Shown here piece by piece: positions 1-6,702 of a stretch of DNA of 9,099 nucleotides. Where the stretch lies: the NCBI GenBank assembly GCA_028687155.1, contig JAQUAR010000040.1:1-9099 (forward strand), given 5' to 3'. This stretch comes from Methylacidiphilaceae bacterium (GTDB taxonomy: Bacteria > Verrucomicrobiota > Verrucomicrobiia > Methylacidiphilales > Methylacidiphilaceae). Made by a program: the position numbers and the translations under genes. Numbering within the stretch: position 1 is the first letter of the stretch; every line of letters starts with the position of its first letter. The notes under the pieces were generated by a model. The model worked only from the letters and a program-made list of their open reading frames with translations. It ran no database searches and had not been told where the DNA came from.

Positions 1-2564
1 ACCACATACCCTTTGGTCGCAAAATAAGACCGAAGAACGCGATTGACCTCGTCCAGTCCCATTGCCCCTAAGCGACGGAGCCTCCGTTCATCGTAATCCC
101 AGCCCAAGCCCACGAGCTCGTGCAGAGCCGAACTCGTCATGATCGAGGCGGAATTCTGCCAAGACATCTTTTCCTCGCTAATCAGTTTTGCCCGCGCTCG
201 TTCGAGTTCCCTCTCCGAAAGGCCCTCCTCGGCAAGACGGAAGACTTCCTCAAGCAAAATCTGTTCCACCTCTGCTTCCTTGCCCGGCGCGGTTCCTGCG
301 TAGAAATAGAAATAGCCCGCCTGGCGTCCGACGAAGCGAGAAGCGCTCACGAAATAGGCTAGACCCAATTCGTCCCGCACGCGGACGAAGAGCCGGCTGC
401 CTAGGTCGGAAAGGGACTCCCCTACCACCGCAAGAGCCAACTGGTCTGGATGAACCAGTTCCGGAATCGGGAAGGCGATCTCCACGATGGCCTGTTCCTT
501 GCCCGGAACCCGCCTTTCCGCCCGTACAGGTTGCGAAAGACGAAGCGGCAGAGGAGGAAAGGGAAGCGCCGTGGCCGCGCTTAACCGGGAAGCCATCGCC
601 TGGACAATGACCGGCTGCCACTCTGCCGGGCCCACCGGACCGGCTCCCGCAATAATCAGCCGATTGGTGAGAAGGACCTTGCGAAGAAAGTCCTCCACAT
701 CGGCCGCGTCAATCGAAGCAAGGCTCTCCTCCGTGCCTAAGACCTTGCCCCCGTAAGGATGCTCCCCCCAGAGGGCTCGGCGAACCAGGTCGCGAGCGAT
801 GGAGAGCGGATCGTCTCGCTCAGCCTGGAGCAGGGAGAGCTGCTTGCGTTTTTCGGTGGCGATCTCTTCCTCCCGGCAGGCCGGTTCGAGGAGCATCTCC
901 AGAAAGAGCTGAAGCGCCGGCTCCCACTGGGCGCTCAAGACTTCCAGCGATAGGCCCGCAGAGTTATTTCCCGCGTCGGCGCTGATCGAGCCGCCGAGCT
1001 CCTCGACCTCTCGAGCGATCCTGGCCGCGGTCCGGTTCCGAGTGCCCTTGAGGAGAAGCTGGGTGGAAAGAAAGCAGATTCCCTCTTTTCCCCTGGGTTC
1101 GGAAAGGAGTCCGCCGTCAAAGGCGGCCCGGAAGAACTGGAGAGGCAGGCTGCTTTCGAGCGAAAGCAGTCGAAATCCCCCGCCCACCTTCGTCAAAGAC
1201 GGGATGAGCCTGCTTCCGGAATGCGTGCCGCCCCTTGATCCGCTCGCCGGAGGCTTGAAATCGACAGGAACGAGGTCGATGCGGTTTTCCTTCTGAGGCA
1301 AGAGATATTGGCGTGCCACTCGTTGCACATCCTCGGCCGTCACGTCGAGGAAGAGTCGCAAGAAGGTTTCCTTCAAATAGGGATCCCGGGCCAACAGCCA
1401 GCCGGAACCCACCGCCCCCGCCTTGCCCGCCATGGTCTTGAGGTCGGCGATCGAGCGCGCAAGGGTCAACCGGCGAGCCAGAGTCAAGTCCGCTTCCGCC
1501 GGCAACGACGCTCCCATCCTGTAAAGCTCCTCGCGGAGCCGAGCCGCCAACTTCTCCAACCGCTCCGGGGCGCACCGTGCTTCGACGCCGAAGACCCCAA
1601 CCTCCAGTCCAGCGAACGTAAACGCCTCCACTTCTTCGGCCAAACTCTCCTGTTCGACCAGCTTTTGGTGCAGGATCGAACTCCGGCTCTCGCCGAGGAA
1701 TAAGGCGAGGACCCGAAGCGCGGCGGAGTCCGGGTGACCGAACTCGGGGACGGGATAGAGGATGGCAATGCGCGCCAGCTCGCTCGGGAACGCGTTCCGA
1801 GCGTATCGTGGGGCGACTTGAACGGGTTCCGCGGGAAGAGGAGTGTCGGAGAGAAACCGGCGCGGCTCCCCGCCGAAACATTGCTCCGCCGCTTGGAAGA
1901 CCTCATCCGGTGCCACCGCGCCGGAGACGACTAGAAAGAGGTTTTGCGGCACATACCGCTCCCGATGATAGGCCACGACGTCCTCCCGGCTTAATGCGTC
2001 GAAGAGATCGATCTGACCAATAATGGGAAACCGAACCGGATGTCTTAGGAACGTCGTTTCCAAAGCCGCCTGAAAGAGCTGGCTCTCGGGATCGTCCTCG
2101 ACCATGGCGAATTCCCGACGGATCACATCTTTTTCCCGGGCGAACTCCTCTGAATCAATCTCCGGATGCAGCACGGCGTCGCCGAGAATGGGCAGGGCCT
2201 GCTGCCAGGACTCCGCCGGCAGATCGATATGATAGACGGTCCGTTCGTAAGTCGTGTAGGCGTTAAAATGGCCGCCAAGATCCTGAATCTCCTGGACCAT
2301 CTGGATGCCGGTCCGCGTAGGAGTTCCTTTAAAGAGCAGATGCTCCAAGAGATGGGAGATCCCCGAGCCAATCCAGCGGCCCTCATGGATGCTCCCGGTC
2401 GCGCACCAGCACTGGAGGGAGACCACCGGTGCGCTCATGTCCCGATTGACGAGCACGTTCAGGCCATTGTCCAACGCCTTCCGCTCTACCTCTAAAAGCG
2501 AGAGCGGCAACGGTTCTTTGGCCGCTGGCGACGGGCCACTGGTCGATCGTAGTGGGGCACTCAT
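1..2564 (-). CDS. M16 family zinc metallopeptidase, two-module (insulinase/pitrilysin-like), C-terminus cut by window edge
   Basis: At least 854 codons read without a stop in one minus-strand frame from the ATG at 2564 to the left edge, so the end of the protein is missing. The first module has the inverted zinc motif HLLEH (H71, E74, H75), followed by KGT and a likely third ligand E151 in an REF-EDDP context. HPVRFPIIG and RYVPQNL follow around residues 175-209, as in M16 proteins. The second module starts near residue 485 and repeats the fold, but its equivalent motif is FLSTQ (498-502), so it should not bind zinc. It retains an R730/Y737 pair in an RDELGLAY context, like the substrate-binding Arg/Tyr pair of insulin-degrading enzyme. 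This fits the family pattern of one catalytic and one degenerate half forming a closed peptidase chamber. There is no signal peptide or membrane segment, so it is probably cytoplasmic. The substrate cannot be told. No Shine-Dalgarno sits close to the ATG; the nearest GGAG is about 43 bases away. It lies 61 bases after the Minf_1886-family gene, probably in the same operon. Confidence 0.93.
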   Translation of the reverse strand, partial: MSAPLRSTSGPSPAAKEPLPLSLLEVERKALDNGLNVLVNRDMSAPVVSLQCWCATGSIHEGRWIGSGISHLLEHLLFKGTPTRTGIQMVQEIQDLGGHFNAYTTYERTVYHIDLPAESWQQALPILGDAVLHPEIDSEEFAREKDVIRREFAMVEDDPESQLFQAALETTFLRHPVRFPIIGQIDLFDALSREDVVAYHRERYVPQNLFLVVSGAVAPDEVFQAAEQCFGGEPRRFLSDTPLPAEPVQVAPRYARNAFPSELARIAILYPVPEFGHPDSAALRVLALFLGESRSSILHQKLVEQESLAEEVEAFTFAGLEVGVFGVEARCAPERLEKLAARLREELYRMGASLPAEADLTLARRLTLARSIADLKTMAGKAGAVGSGWLLARDPYLKETFLRLFLDVTAEDVQRVARQYLLPQKENRIDLVPVDFKPPASGSRGGTHSGSRLIPSLTKVGGGFRLLSLESSLPLQFFRAAFDGGLLSEPRGKEGICFLSTQLLLKGTRNRTAARIAREVEELGGSISADAGNNSAGLSLEVLSAQWEPALQLFLEMLLEPACREEEIATEKRKQLSLLQAERDDPLSIARDLVRRALWGEHPYGGKVLGTEESLASIDAADVEDFLRKVLLTNRLIIAGAGPVGPAEWQPVIVQAMASRLSAATALPFPPLPLRLSQPVRAERRVPGKEQAIVEIAFPIPELVHPDQLALAVVGESLSDLGSRLFVRVRDELGLAYFVSASRFVGRQAGYFYFYAGTAPGKEAEVEQILLEEVFRLAEEGLSERELERARAKLISEEKMSWQNSASIMTSSALHELVGLGWDYDERRLRRLGAMGLDEVNRVLRSYFATKGYV

Positions 2565-2625
2565 GGCGATGCTCGGGGAGAAGAGCCGGCAGCGGAACCC
2601 CGCGACTCTCCTGGCCCCGCCTTTG

Positions 2626-3105
2626 TTATGCGGCCGGCGCCTTCTTCTTCGCTCGACCGGTCTTGCCGGCTTTCGCCTCCGTCTGGCCGGCCTTTCGCTT
2701 TCCTGCGGATCGGATTGCCCCCGCGGGACAAAACGGCTTCACAAACGCCGAGGTGAAGCTAAAGCCCTTCTTGAAATCTTTCCGCGTTCCCGCGCTCGCT
2801 TGGCCTAACACCCCGTAGGAAGCGAGGGTAAGGATTACGTCGCCCAGATCGCTGCAGTTCCGGATCCCCCATTCCCTCAAAACCAGCTTGCTCATGGGTC
2901 CGAATTCTCGAAGGGCATGCGCCCGCAAGGCTTCCAAAAGCTCCACGCCGGATGCAGCGCTCGTCATCCGACGCTTTCCCTTGCTCTTCCCCCCCTTTTC
3001 CGTCGAATGCAGAGCCTCTCGAACAAAATAGTATGCCTCATCGACATATCGCCCATCCCGTTCGCAAATCTCCTCGACAATGCTGGCAAAGTTTCGCTTG
3101 CGCAT
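2626..3105 (-). CDS. Minf_1886 family protein (TIGR04138-type, Verrucomicrobia/Planctomycetes-restricted)
   Basis: This is a 159-aa protein of unknown function. The N-terminal part has RY-DEAYYFVREAL (residues 19-31), then ELLEALRAHALREFG (55-69), VLREWGI (75-81), and a DLGD...LASYGVL stretch (86-100) followed by a KDFKKGF segment (109-115). The order and wording of these blocks match what I know of the TIGR04138 family, named after a Methylacidiphilum infernorum gene. The residues after about 130 form a Lys/Ala-rich, low-complexity basic tail that is probably disordered and could bind nucleic acid or an acidic partner (inference). I chose the ATG at 3105 because the family homology starts right after it. 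The frame stays open to another ATG at 3201, but that start would overlap the upstream gene by 65 bases and add a stretch with no family resemblance. A GGGGAG lies about 15 bases before the chosen ATG, a weak ribosome-binding site. There are no membrane segments. The upstream small membrane protein ends 31 bases before it, and the M16 peptidase gene follows. Confidence 0.85.
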   Translation of the reverse strand: MRKRNFASIVEEICERDGRYVDEAYYFVREALHSTEKGGKSKGKRRMTSAASGVELLEALRAHALREFGPMSKLVLREWGIRNCSDLGDVILTLASYGVLGQASAGTRKDFKKGFSFTSAFVKPFCPAGAIRSAGKRKAGQTEAKAGKTGRAKKKAPAA

Positions 3106-3136
3106 ATGTTTTAGTGCTCTCCCCTTCTCTCGAAAC

Positions 3137-3358
3137 CTACGGATTGTAAGGAGGCTGTTCCACGGACCCCCGGCCGAGATCTTGGTTCCCAAAGGATTCA
3201 CGCAAGAGCTTTACCATTCCGCCTAGCGTCAATACGACGAGCAGGAAGAAGACGAGCCCCTGCTCCCGACGGGTTAACCAGACGTCTCGACTCTTCCACC
3301 AAGCTCGCAGACCGGCCACCTTACTTGCATATCTCTCCTGAACGGTTCCGTATTTCAA
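3137..3358 (-). CDS. small single-span membrane protein, hypothetical
   Basis: This 73-aa protein of unknown function has one clear hydrophobic segment at about residues 34-49 (GLVFFLLVVLTLGGMV). It is preceded by a strongly basic stretch with K13, R18, K22, R24, R30 and R31 and followed by a short polar tail. The positive-inside rule predicts the N-terminus in the cytoplasm and the tail of about 20 residues outside. The only start that uses the whole frame is TTG at 3358, because an in-frame TAA lies three codons upstream. A GTG at 3319 is an alternative that would give 60 aa, with AGGAG about 15 bases before it; either start keeps the membrane span. The LTRREQ-hydrophobic-LLRE pattern is reminiscent of the N-terminal anchor of ComEA-like helix-hairpin-helix proteins in related phyla, but no helix-hairpin-helix follows here, so I do not assign that function. 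It is the first gene of the leftward group, 31 bases before the Minf_1886-family gene, which supports it being a real gene. Confidence 0.65.
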   Translation of the reverse strand: MKYGTVQERYASKVAGLRAWWKSRDVWLTRREQGLVFFLLVVLTLGGMVKLLRESFGNQDLGRGSVEQPPYNP

Positions 3359-3522
3359 GCAGTTTTACCAGAACCATTGTGCGGCAAGGAGATCACCGCT
3401 TTCTCGCCTGCGAACCACTCCAACCGGCGCACAACCAAAGGAGCAAGACGAGACCGGGCTTGGGGAGCTCTTCCGATTTTTTCTTGCTTTTCTCCTCCTC
3501 CACGCGTCTCCATTCGAGACGA
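3359..3522. promoter_or_regulatory. divergent intergenic region, likely holding promoters for both gene groups
   Basis: These 164 bases separate the leftward group (small membrane protein, Minf_1886 family, M16) from the rightward group (PotD-like, lpxK, waaF, murJ). Promoters for both are expected here because each group starts at its edge. I could not find a convincing sigma-70-type -35/-10 pair on either strand. On the plus strand, a pyrimidine-rich tract (about 3471-3512, including a run of six T) precedes the PotD-like start. The plus-strand frame of the PotD-like gene stays open through this region, so part of it could be coding if a non-ATG start is used. Confidence 0.45.
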
Positions 3523-4386
3523 ATGTCCGCATTCCGCATCCTCGCTCCAGCCAAGCTGCTTTCTCCCTGGCTTCTCGATGTGTTACGCGCCTCCCTTGGC
3601 TCCGAGATCTCCGTAGATGCGTATGCAAGAGAGGAAGAGAGCCGGAACCTGGTTTCCTCCGGTTCCTTCGACCTTGCCGCACTCCCCGACACCCTGCTTT
3701 TTTCCCTCCGCCGAGCAGACCTCCTGCTGCCTCTTGCCTCGGCCCTCCCTGCGCCGCTTCCGGCGGAGCCGCAATTCCTCCACCACTATTTCGATCCAGC
3801 CAACCAATATGCCTGGCCCTTCGGTTTCACCTTGCTGGCGATCGGCGGCCAGGGTCCGCCCGCGGAGGTGCCGAGCCACTGGAAGGAGCTCGCGGATGGG
3901 CACATCCCGTTTCGGCCTCCCTCCTCCCCTCTCCTTTCCCGCTTTCTCTTCGCAGCCCTGGAGCATGGCTTCCCTCCCCTCCCTGGCTCCCTGGGCAGCC
4001 ATCCCTCTCCGGCCGCGCCTCCCCGGGGCGCGAATGCCCGCATCGAAGTCGACTTCGTACAGCAGCTCGAGGCACACGGAGCAGGCTCCGGTTGGATCGT
4101 CCGCATTCCCGCCGAAGGCTCTTGGATCCGGCTTTTCCACTGGGCCATCCCTCGCGGATGCGCCAACCCGAAGAGGGCGGGGGCAGCTCTTCCAGAGATT
4201 TTTCGGCCCGGCAATCTTGGCCGTTACGCCTCGGAAGCCCTTCTTGCGGTCACCACACGGGATGCGCGGCAAGCGGTCCCTGCGCAGCTTCTCCAGAATC
4301 CCAACGTCTATCCAGCCGAGTCCCTCCTCGACCGATCCGTCTTTGCTCGGGTAGACTGGCTCCCTCCATCGCCCGCCGCCGGTTGA
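3523..4386 (+). CDS. PotD-like (spermidine/putrescine-type) solute-binding-fold protein, no visible signal peptide
   Basis: This 287-aa protein resembles periplasmic polyamine-binding proteins of ABC transporters. The N-terminus (FRILAPAKLLSPWLLDVL, residues 4-21) corresponds to the first strand-helix of that fold. FDLAALPD (49-56) matches the family's YDVV-PSD region, and YFDPANQYAWPFGF (89-102) matches the DPGNKYSVPY region. The C-terminal part from W207 carries AIPRGCANPKRA, RPGN and QNPNVYP in the order seen in PotD. It is shorter than usual (PotD is about 350 aa). With the ATG at 3523 it has no signal peptide or lipobox. The frame is open upstream to beyond 3325, but translating it gives no convincing signal sequence, so the protein may be cytoplasmic or its export start may be misjudged. 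No Shine-Dalgarno is visible. No permease or ATPase gene lies nearby; the next gene, 79 bases on, is lpxK. A true transport role is therefore uncertain. The fold call is fairly sure and the ligand is unknown. Confidence 0.72.
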   Translation: MSAFRILAPAKLLSPWLLDVLRASLGSEISVDAYAREEESRNLVSSGSFDLAALPDTLLFSLRRADLLLPLASALPAPLPAEPQFLHHYFDPANQYAWPFGFTLLAIGGQGPPAEVPSHWKELADGHIPFRPPSSPLLSRFLFAALEHGFPPLPGSLGSHPSPAAPPRGANARIEVDFVQQLEAHGAGSGWIVRIPAEGSWIRLFHWAIPRGCANPKRAGAALPEIFRPGNLGRYASEALLAVTTRDARQAVPAQLLQNPNVYPAESLLDRSVFARVDWLPPSPAAG

Positions 4387-4448
4387 GCGGCGCCCTCGGC
4401 TCCGCCCGGTCGGAGAAAGAGCGGAAGAAGGGGCGGAGAGCCAAGGAA

Positions 4449-4454
4449 AAGGAG
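4449..4454 (+). promoter_or_regulatory. ribosome-binding site of lpxK
   Basis: AAGGAG lies 11 bases before the ATG at 4466. It is the clearest Shine-Dalgarno in the window and supports that start for lpxK. Confidence 0.6.
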
Positions 4455-4465
4455 ATCGGCATCGC

Positions 4466-5713
4466 ATGCCTCGCTGGCGGGATCGGTTCGAGCGCTTCGC
4501 GATTGAGGTTGTCTTGGAGCGTCGGGAGGGAAAACGCGCGACACTCCTGCGGGGGCTGCTTTTCCTTTTGTCCTTGCTCTATGCTCCCTTGGTCCGCCTT
4601 CGGCTCTGGCTCTACAACCGGAATTTCGCGCATTCCCACTCTCTAGGGTGCCTGGTCATCAGCGTCGGCAATCTCACGGTGGGAGGAACCGGGAAGACCC
4701 CTGTGGTGGAAAAGCTTGCTCGAGAACTCAGTCGCGCGGGCCGCCGGGTCGCCATCCTCAGCCGTGGGTACAAGAGCGCATCGCGCCCGTTTTGGGCGCG
4801 ATGGAGGCAAGCCGGCCAGGGGGATCCTCATCCCGGCCCGCGCATCGTTTCCGATGGGAAGCGGGCTCTCCTCGGACCCCTTTTGGCCGGGGACGAACCC
4901 TACATGCTCGCCTCCAATCTGCAAGAGGTCGTCGTCCTGACGGGGAAGGATCGCGTCCGCTCCGGCCTGACCGCGATCCGGCGGTGGGGGATCGACACCA
5001 TTCTTCTCGACGACGGCTTTCAGTATCTTCCTCTCAAAGAGCGGATCGACATCGTCCTGGTGGACCGGGAGACGCCGTTCGGCAATGGCTTCCTGCTCCC
5101 GCGCGGCACTCTGCGGGAGCCCATGAGACATATTCGTCGGGCGGATATCCTCCTTATCACCAAGTGTGACGGCTCCCCACTCGCCGACCTGAAATCCGAG
5201 CTGCGTCAATACAACCGACATGCCCCCATTGTCGAGTGCGCCCACCTTCCGCGCTACCTCGCCCACGTGAGCACCGGAGAGAAACGCGCGCTCAACTTCC
5301 TCCAAGGGCTGCGCGTCGTTGCCCTTTCCGGGATCGCGCGCCCCGAGAGCTTCGAGAACGGACTGCGAAAGCTCGGGGCCGAGATCGTCTACTCTCGGCG
5401 GTTTGCCGACCATCACCGGTTTTCCGAGCACGAACTTCTCCGCGTGATGGAGAGGGCCAAAGCCCGTTCTGCCGCCGCCATCCTCACGACCGAAAAAGAT
5501 GCCGTTCGGCTTCCTTTCCTTCGCACTCCACCTCCGGTCCCGATCTACTTTCTCCGCGTGGAAATCGAATTTCTCCAGGGAGCCGAAGCTCTCCAAAGCC
5601 GTCTTCGTGAGAAAATGCGGGAACCGGAGCCCCTCACTTTTTCCCCGCCCGGCCGTCCTTCCTCTGCCGTGGAGCAGCCGATGCTCAACGGAGCTCATCC
5701 CATCCTCCCGTGA
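4466..5713 (+). CDS. lpxK: tetraacyldisaccharide 4'-kinase (LpxK)
   Basis: LpxK transfers a phosphate from ATP to the 4' position of the tetraacyldisaccharide-1-phosphate, making lipid IVA on the inner face of the cytoplasmic membrane. The 415-aa product has a hydrophobic N-terminal membrane-binding helix (about residues 28-42). The Walker A region [14 protein letters not shown] (66-79) is typical of LpxK. LSRGYKS (98-104) and DDGFQY (182-187) follow, then [16 protein letters not shown] (204-219), ALSGIARP (286-293), FADHHRF (313-319) and [10 protein letters not shown] (341-350). All are in family order. The usual His after DDGFQ is a Tyr here. A Pro-rich tail of about 25 residues follows the kinase domain. 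The ATG is backed by AAGGAG 11 bases upstream. The last four bases overlap the start of the heptosyltransferase gene. The protein is somewhat longer than common LpxK (about 330-350 aa), through insertions and this tail. Confidence 0.97.
   Translation: MPRWRDRFERFAIEVVLERREGKRATLLRGLLFLLSLLYAPLVRLRLWLYNRNFAHSHSLGCLVISVGNLTVGGTGKTPVVEKLARELSRAGRRVAILSRGYKSASRPFWARWRQAGQGDPHPGPRIVSDGKRALLGPLLAGDEPYMLASNLQEVVVLTGKDRVRSGLTAIRRWGIDTILLDDGFQYLPLKERIDIVLVDRETPFGNGFLLPRGTLREPMRHIRRADILLITKCDGSPLADLKSELRQYNRHAPIVECAHLPRYLAHVSTGEKRALNFLQGLRVVALSGIARPESFENGLRKLGAEIVYSRRFADHHRFSEHELLRVMERAKARSAAAILTTEKDAVRLPFLRTPPPVPIYFLRVEIEFLQGAEALQSRLREKMREPEPLTFSPPGRPSSAVEQPMLNGAHPILP
5710..5713 (+). other. GTGA stop/start overlap, lpxK-waaF
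   Basis: The GTG start of the heptosyltransferase gene shares bases with the TGA stop of lpxK. With no Shine-Dalgarno close before the GTG, re-initiation by ribosomes finishing lpxK is the likely mode of translation (inference). Confidence 0.75.
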
Positions 5714-6702
5714 TTCCCCCGCCTTCCCTTCTGGTCCGCTCTCCCAACTGGTTGGGCGACGCCGTCTTGAGTCTCCCCGCGGTGGCAAGCCTCAAAAGGT
5801 GGCTCGGCCCACGGCCCCTTGCCGTAGCCACTCCGGACAAATTAAGCGCTCTTTGGAAGCTCTGCCCGTTTGTCGATCGCGTCGTTGCACTCGACTGTCC
5901 CGACTGCCTCCTTGGCACGGCCAAAAGACTGCGTGAAGGGAGATTCGCGGCTGCGCTCCTGCTGCCGAACTCCCCACGGTCGGCTCTCGAGGCCCGCCTT
6001 GCCGGCATTCCCATGATCTGGGGCAAGGCGGCCTGGCCCCGATCCGCGCTCTTGAGCCGCCCTGTTCTGCGGGGAGATCCCGGAGGCGGTTTCCCGAGGC
6101 AAGCCGCGAGCTACCTTGCCCTGGCCCAAGAACTCGGAGCTTCGGGTTCCTTGGCGACACCCGAGTTGCGTCCCACCGCCTCGTCGAGCCAACCGCCGGA
6201 GCCGGTCATCGCCTTCTGCCCGGGTGCCGAATATGGCCCGGCCAAACGCTGGCCGGCCGAATCCTATGTGATCTTGGCGCGACGACTGCATGCCGCCACG
6301 GGCTACCCCGTGCGCCTTTACGGGGCCGCCGGCGACCGGGAGGTCTGCCGGCAGATCGCCTCGTCCGTTCCGGGTGTCGAGAGTTTCGCGGGTCGAACGA
6401 GCTTGGAAGAGTTTCTCTCGGCTCTTGCGCACGCCCGGCTTGTCGTCTGCAACGACAGCGGAGCCATGCACGTCGCGGCTCTTTTCGGAGTGCCGGTCGT
6501 TGCCCTCTTTGGGTCGACGGATCCGCTGCGGACCGGGCCTCTGGGAACGACCACCCGGCTCCTCTCCCATCCGGTGCCCTGCGGTCCTTGCTTTCTACGC
6601 ACCTGCCCCCGAGACCTAGCCTGTCTGCGCCAAATCGATCCAGAGGCAGTTTTCTCCGCCTGCCTGGAACAACTGGGCCGCTCCCCGACCGTTTCTTCGT
6701 GA
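5710..6702 (+). CDS. waaF: ADP-heptose:LPS heptosyltransferase (GT9, WaaF-type)
   Basis: This 330-aa glycosyltransferase of family GT9 is expected to transfer heptose from ADP-heptose onto the LPS inner core at the cytoplasmic face. The N-terminus carries the typical RSPNWLGDAVLSLPA (residues 10-24). The second Rossmann domain begins with FCPGAEYGPAKRWP (169-182), a WaaF signature, and contains NDSGAMHVAALFGVPVVALF (248-267) followed by GSTDP, the ADP-heptose-binding region. A Cys-rich segment, CGPCFLRTCP then CLRQIDPE (291-312), matches the end of heptosyltransferase II proteins. The length is close to the usual 340-350 aa. The start is GTG, overlapping the lpxK stop by four bases; homology begins within ten residues of it, so no earlier start is needed. 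The next gene, murJ, overlaps its stop in the same way. The GT9 family is sure. Heptosyltransferase II (waaF) rather than I (waaC) rests on the PGAEYGPAKRWP motif. Confidence 0.92.
   Translation: MIPPPSLLVRSPNWLGDAVLSLPAVASLKRWLGPRPLAVATPDKLSALWKLCPFVDRVVALDCPDCLLGTAKRLREGRFAAALLLPNSPRSALEARLAGIPMIWGKAAWPRSALLSRPVLRGDPGGGFPRQAASYLALAQELGASGSLATPELRPTASSSQPPEPVIAFCPGAEYGPAKRWPAESYVILARRLHAATGYPVRLYGAAGDREVCRQIASSVPGVESFAGRTSLEEFLSALAHARLVVCNDSGAMHVAALFGVPVVALFGSTDPLRTGPLGTTTRLLSHPVPCGPCFLRTCPRDLACLRQIDPEAVFSACLEQLGRSPTVSS
6699..6702 (+). other. GTGA stop/start overlap, waaF-murJ
   Basis: The GTG start chosen for murJ overlaps the TGA stop of the heptosyltransferase gene, exactly as at the lpxK-waaF junction. 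No Shine-Dalgarno precedes it, so translational coupling is likely (inference). The repeat of this arrangement supports GTG 6699 over the earlier in-frame ATG at 6588. Confidence 0.65.

Noticed and set aside
1117..1881. Open frame of 254 codons on the minus strand within the M16 gene, in another frame
   Set aside because: The M16 frame is continuous through this stretch: H71, K506 and Y737 are all in the same frame, so there is no frameshift. The alternative translation is Arg/Gly/Ser-rich noise.
3274..3330. 18-codon minus-strand ORF with AGGAG four bases before its ATG
   Set aside because: It lies inside the small membrane protein gene in another frame, and the peptide has no leader-like features such as a run of one amino acid; mentioned only as part of the start question.
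3471..3485. Run of six T after a GAGCTC palindrome, as a possible terminator
   Set aside because: The palindrome has no loop and a short stem, and no gene on the plus strand ends upstream of it in this window.
3617..4354. Second plus-strand frame (245 codons) inside the PotD-like gene
   Set aside because: It is rich in Pro/Ser/Arg with no family resemblance and is explained by the GC-rich codons of the real frame.
4400..4415. Small hairpin CTCCG-cccggt-CGGAG between the PotD-like gene and lpxK
   Set aside because: The stem is only five pairs with no T-run after it, so it is not a credible rho-independent terminator.
3583..4467. Open frame of 294 codons on the minus strand opposite the PotD-like gene
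   Set aside because: Its translation is Arg/Gly-rich with no motif, while the plus-strand frame carries recognisable PotD-like blocks.
4643..5788. Long open frame (381 codons) on the minus strand opposite lpxK
   Set aside because: It lies antisense to a certain lpxK, its translation is low in hydrophobic order and resembles no family, and such frames arise readily in GC-rich genes.
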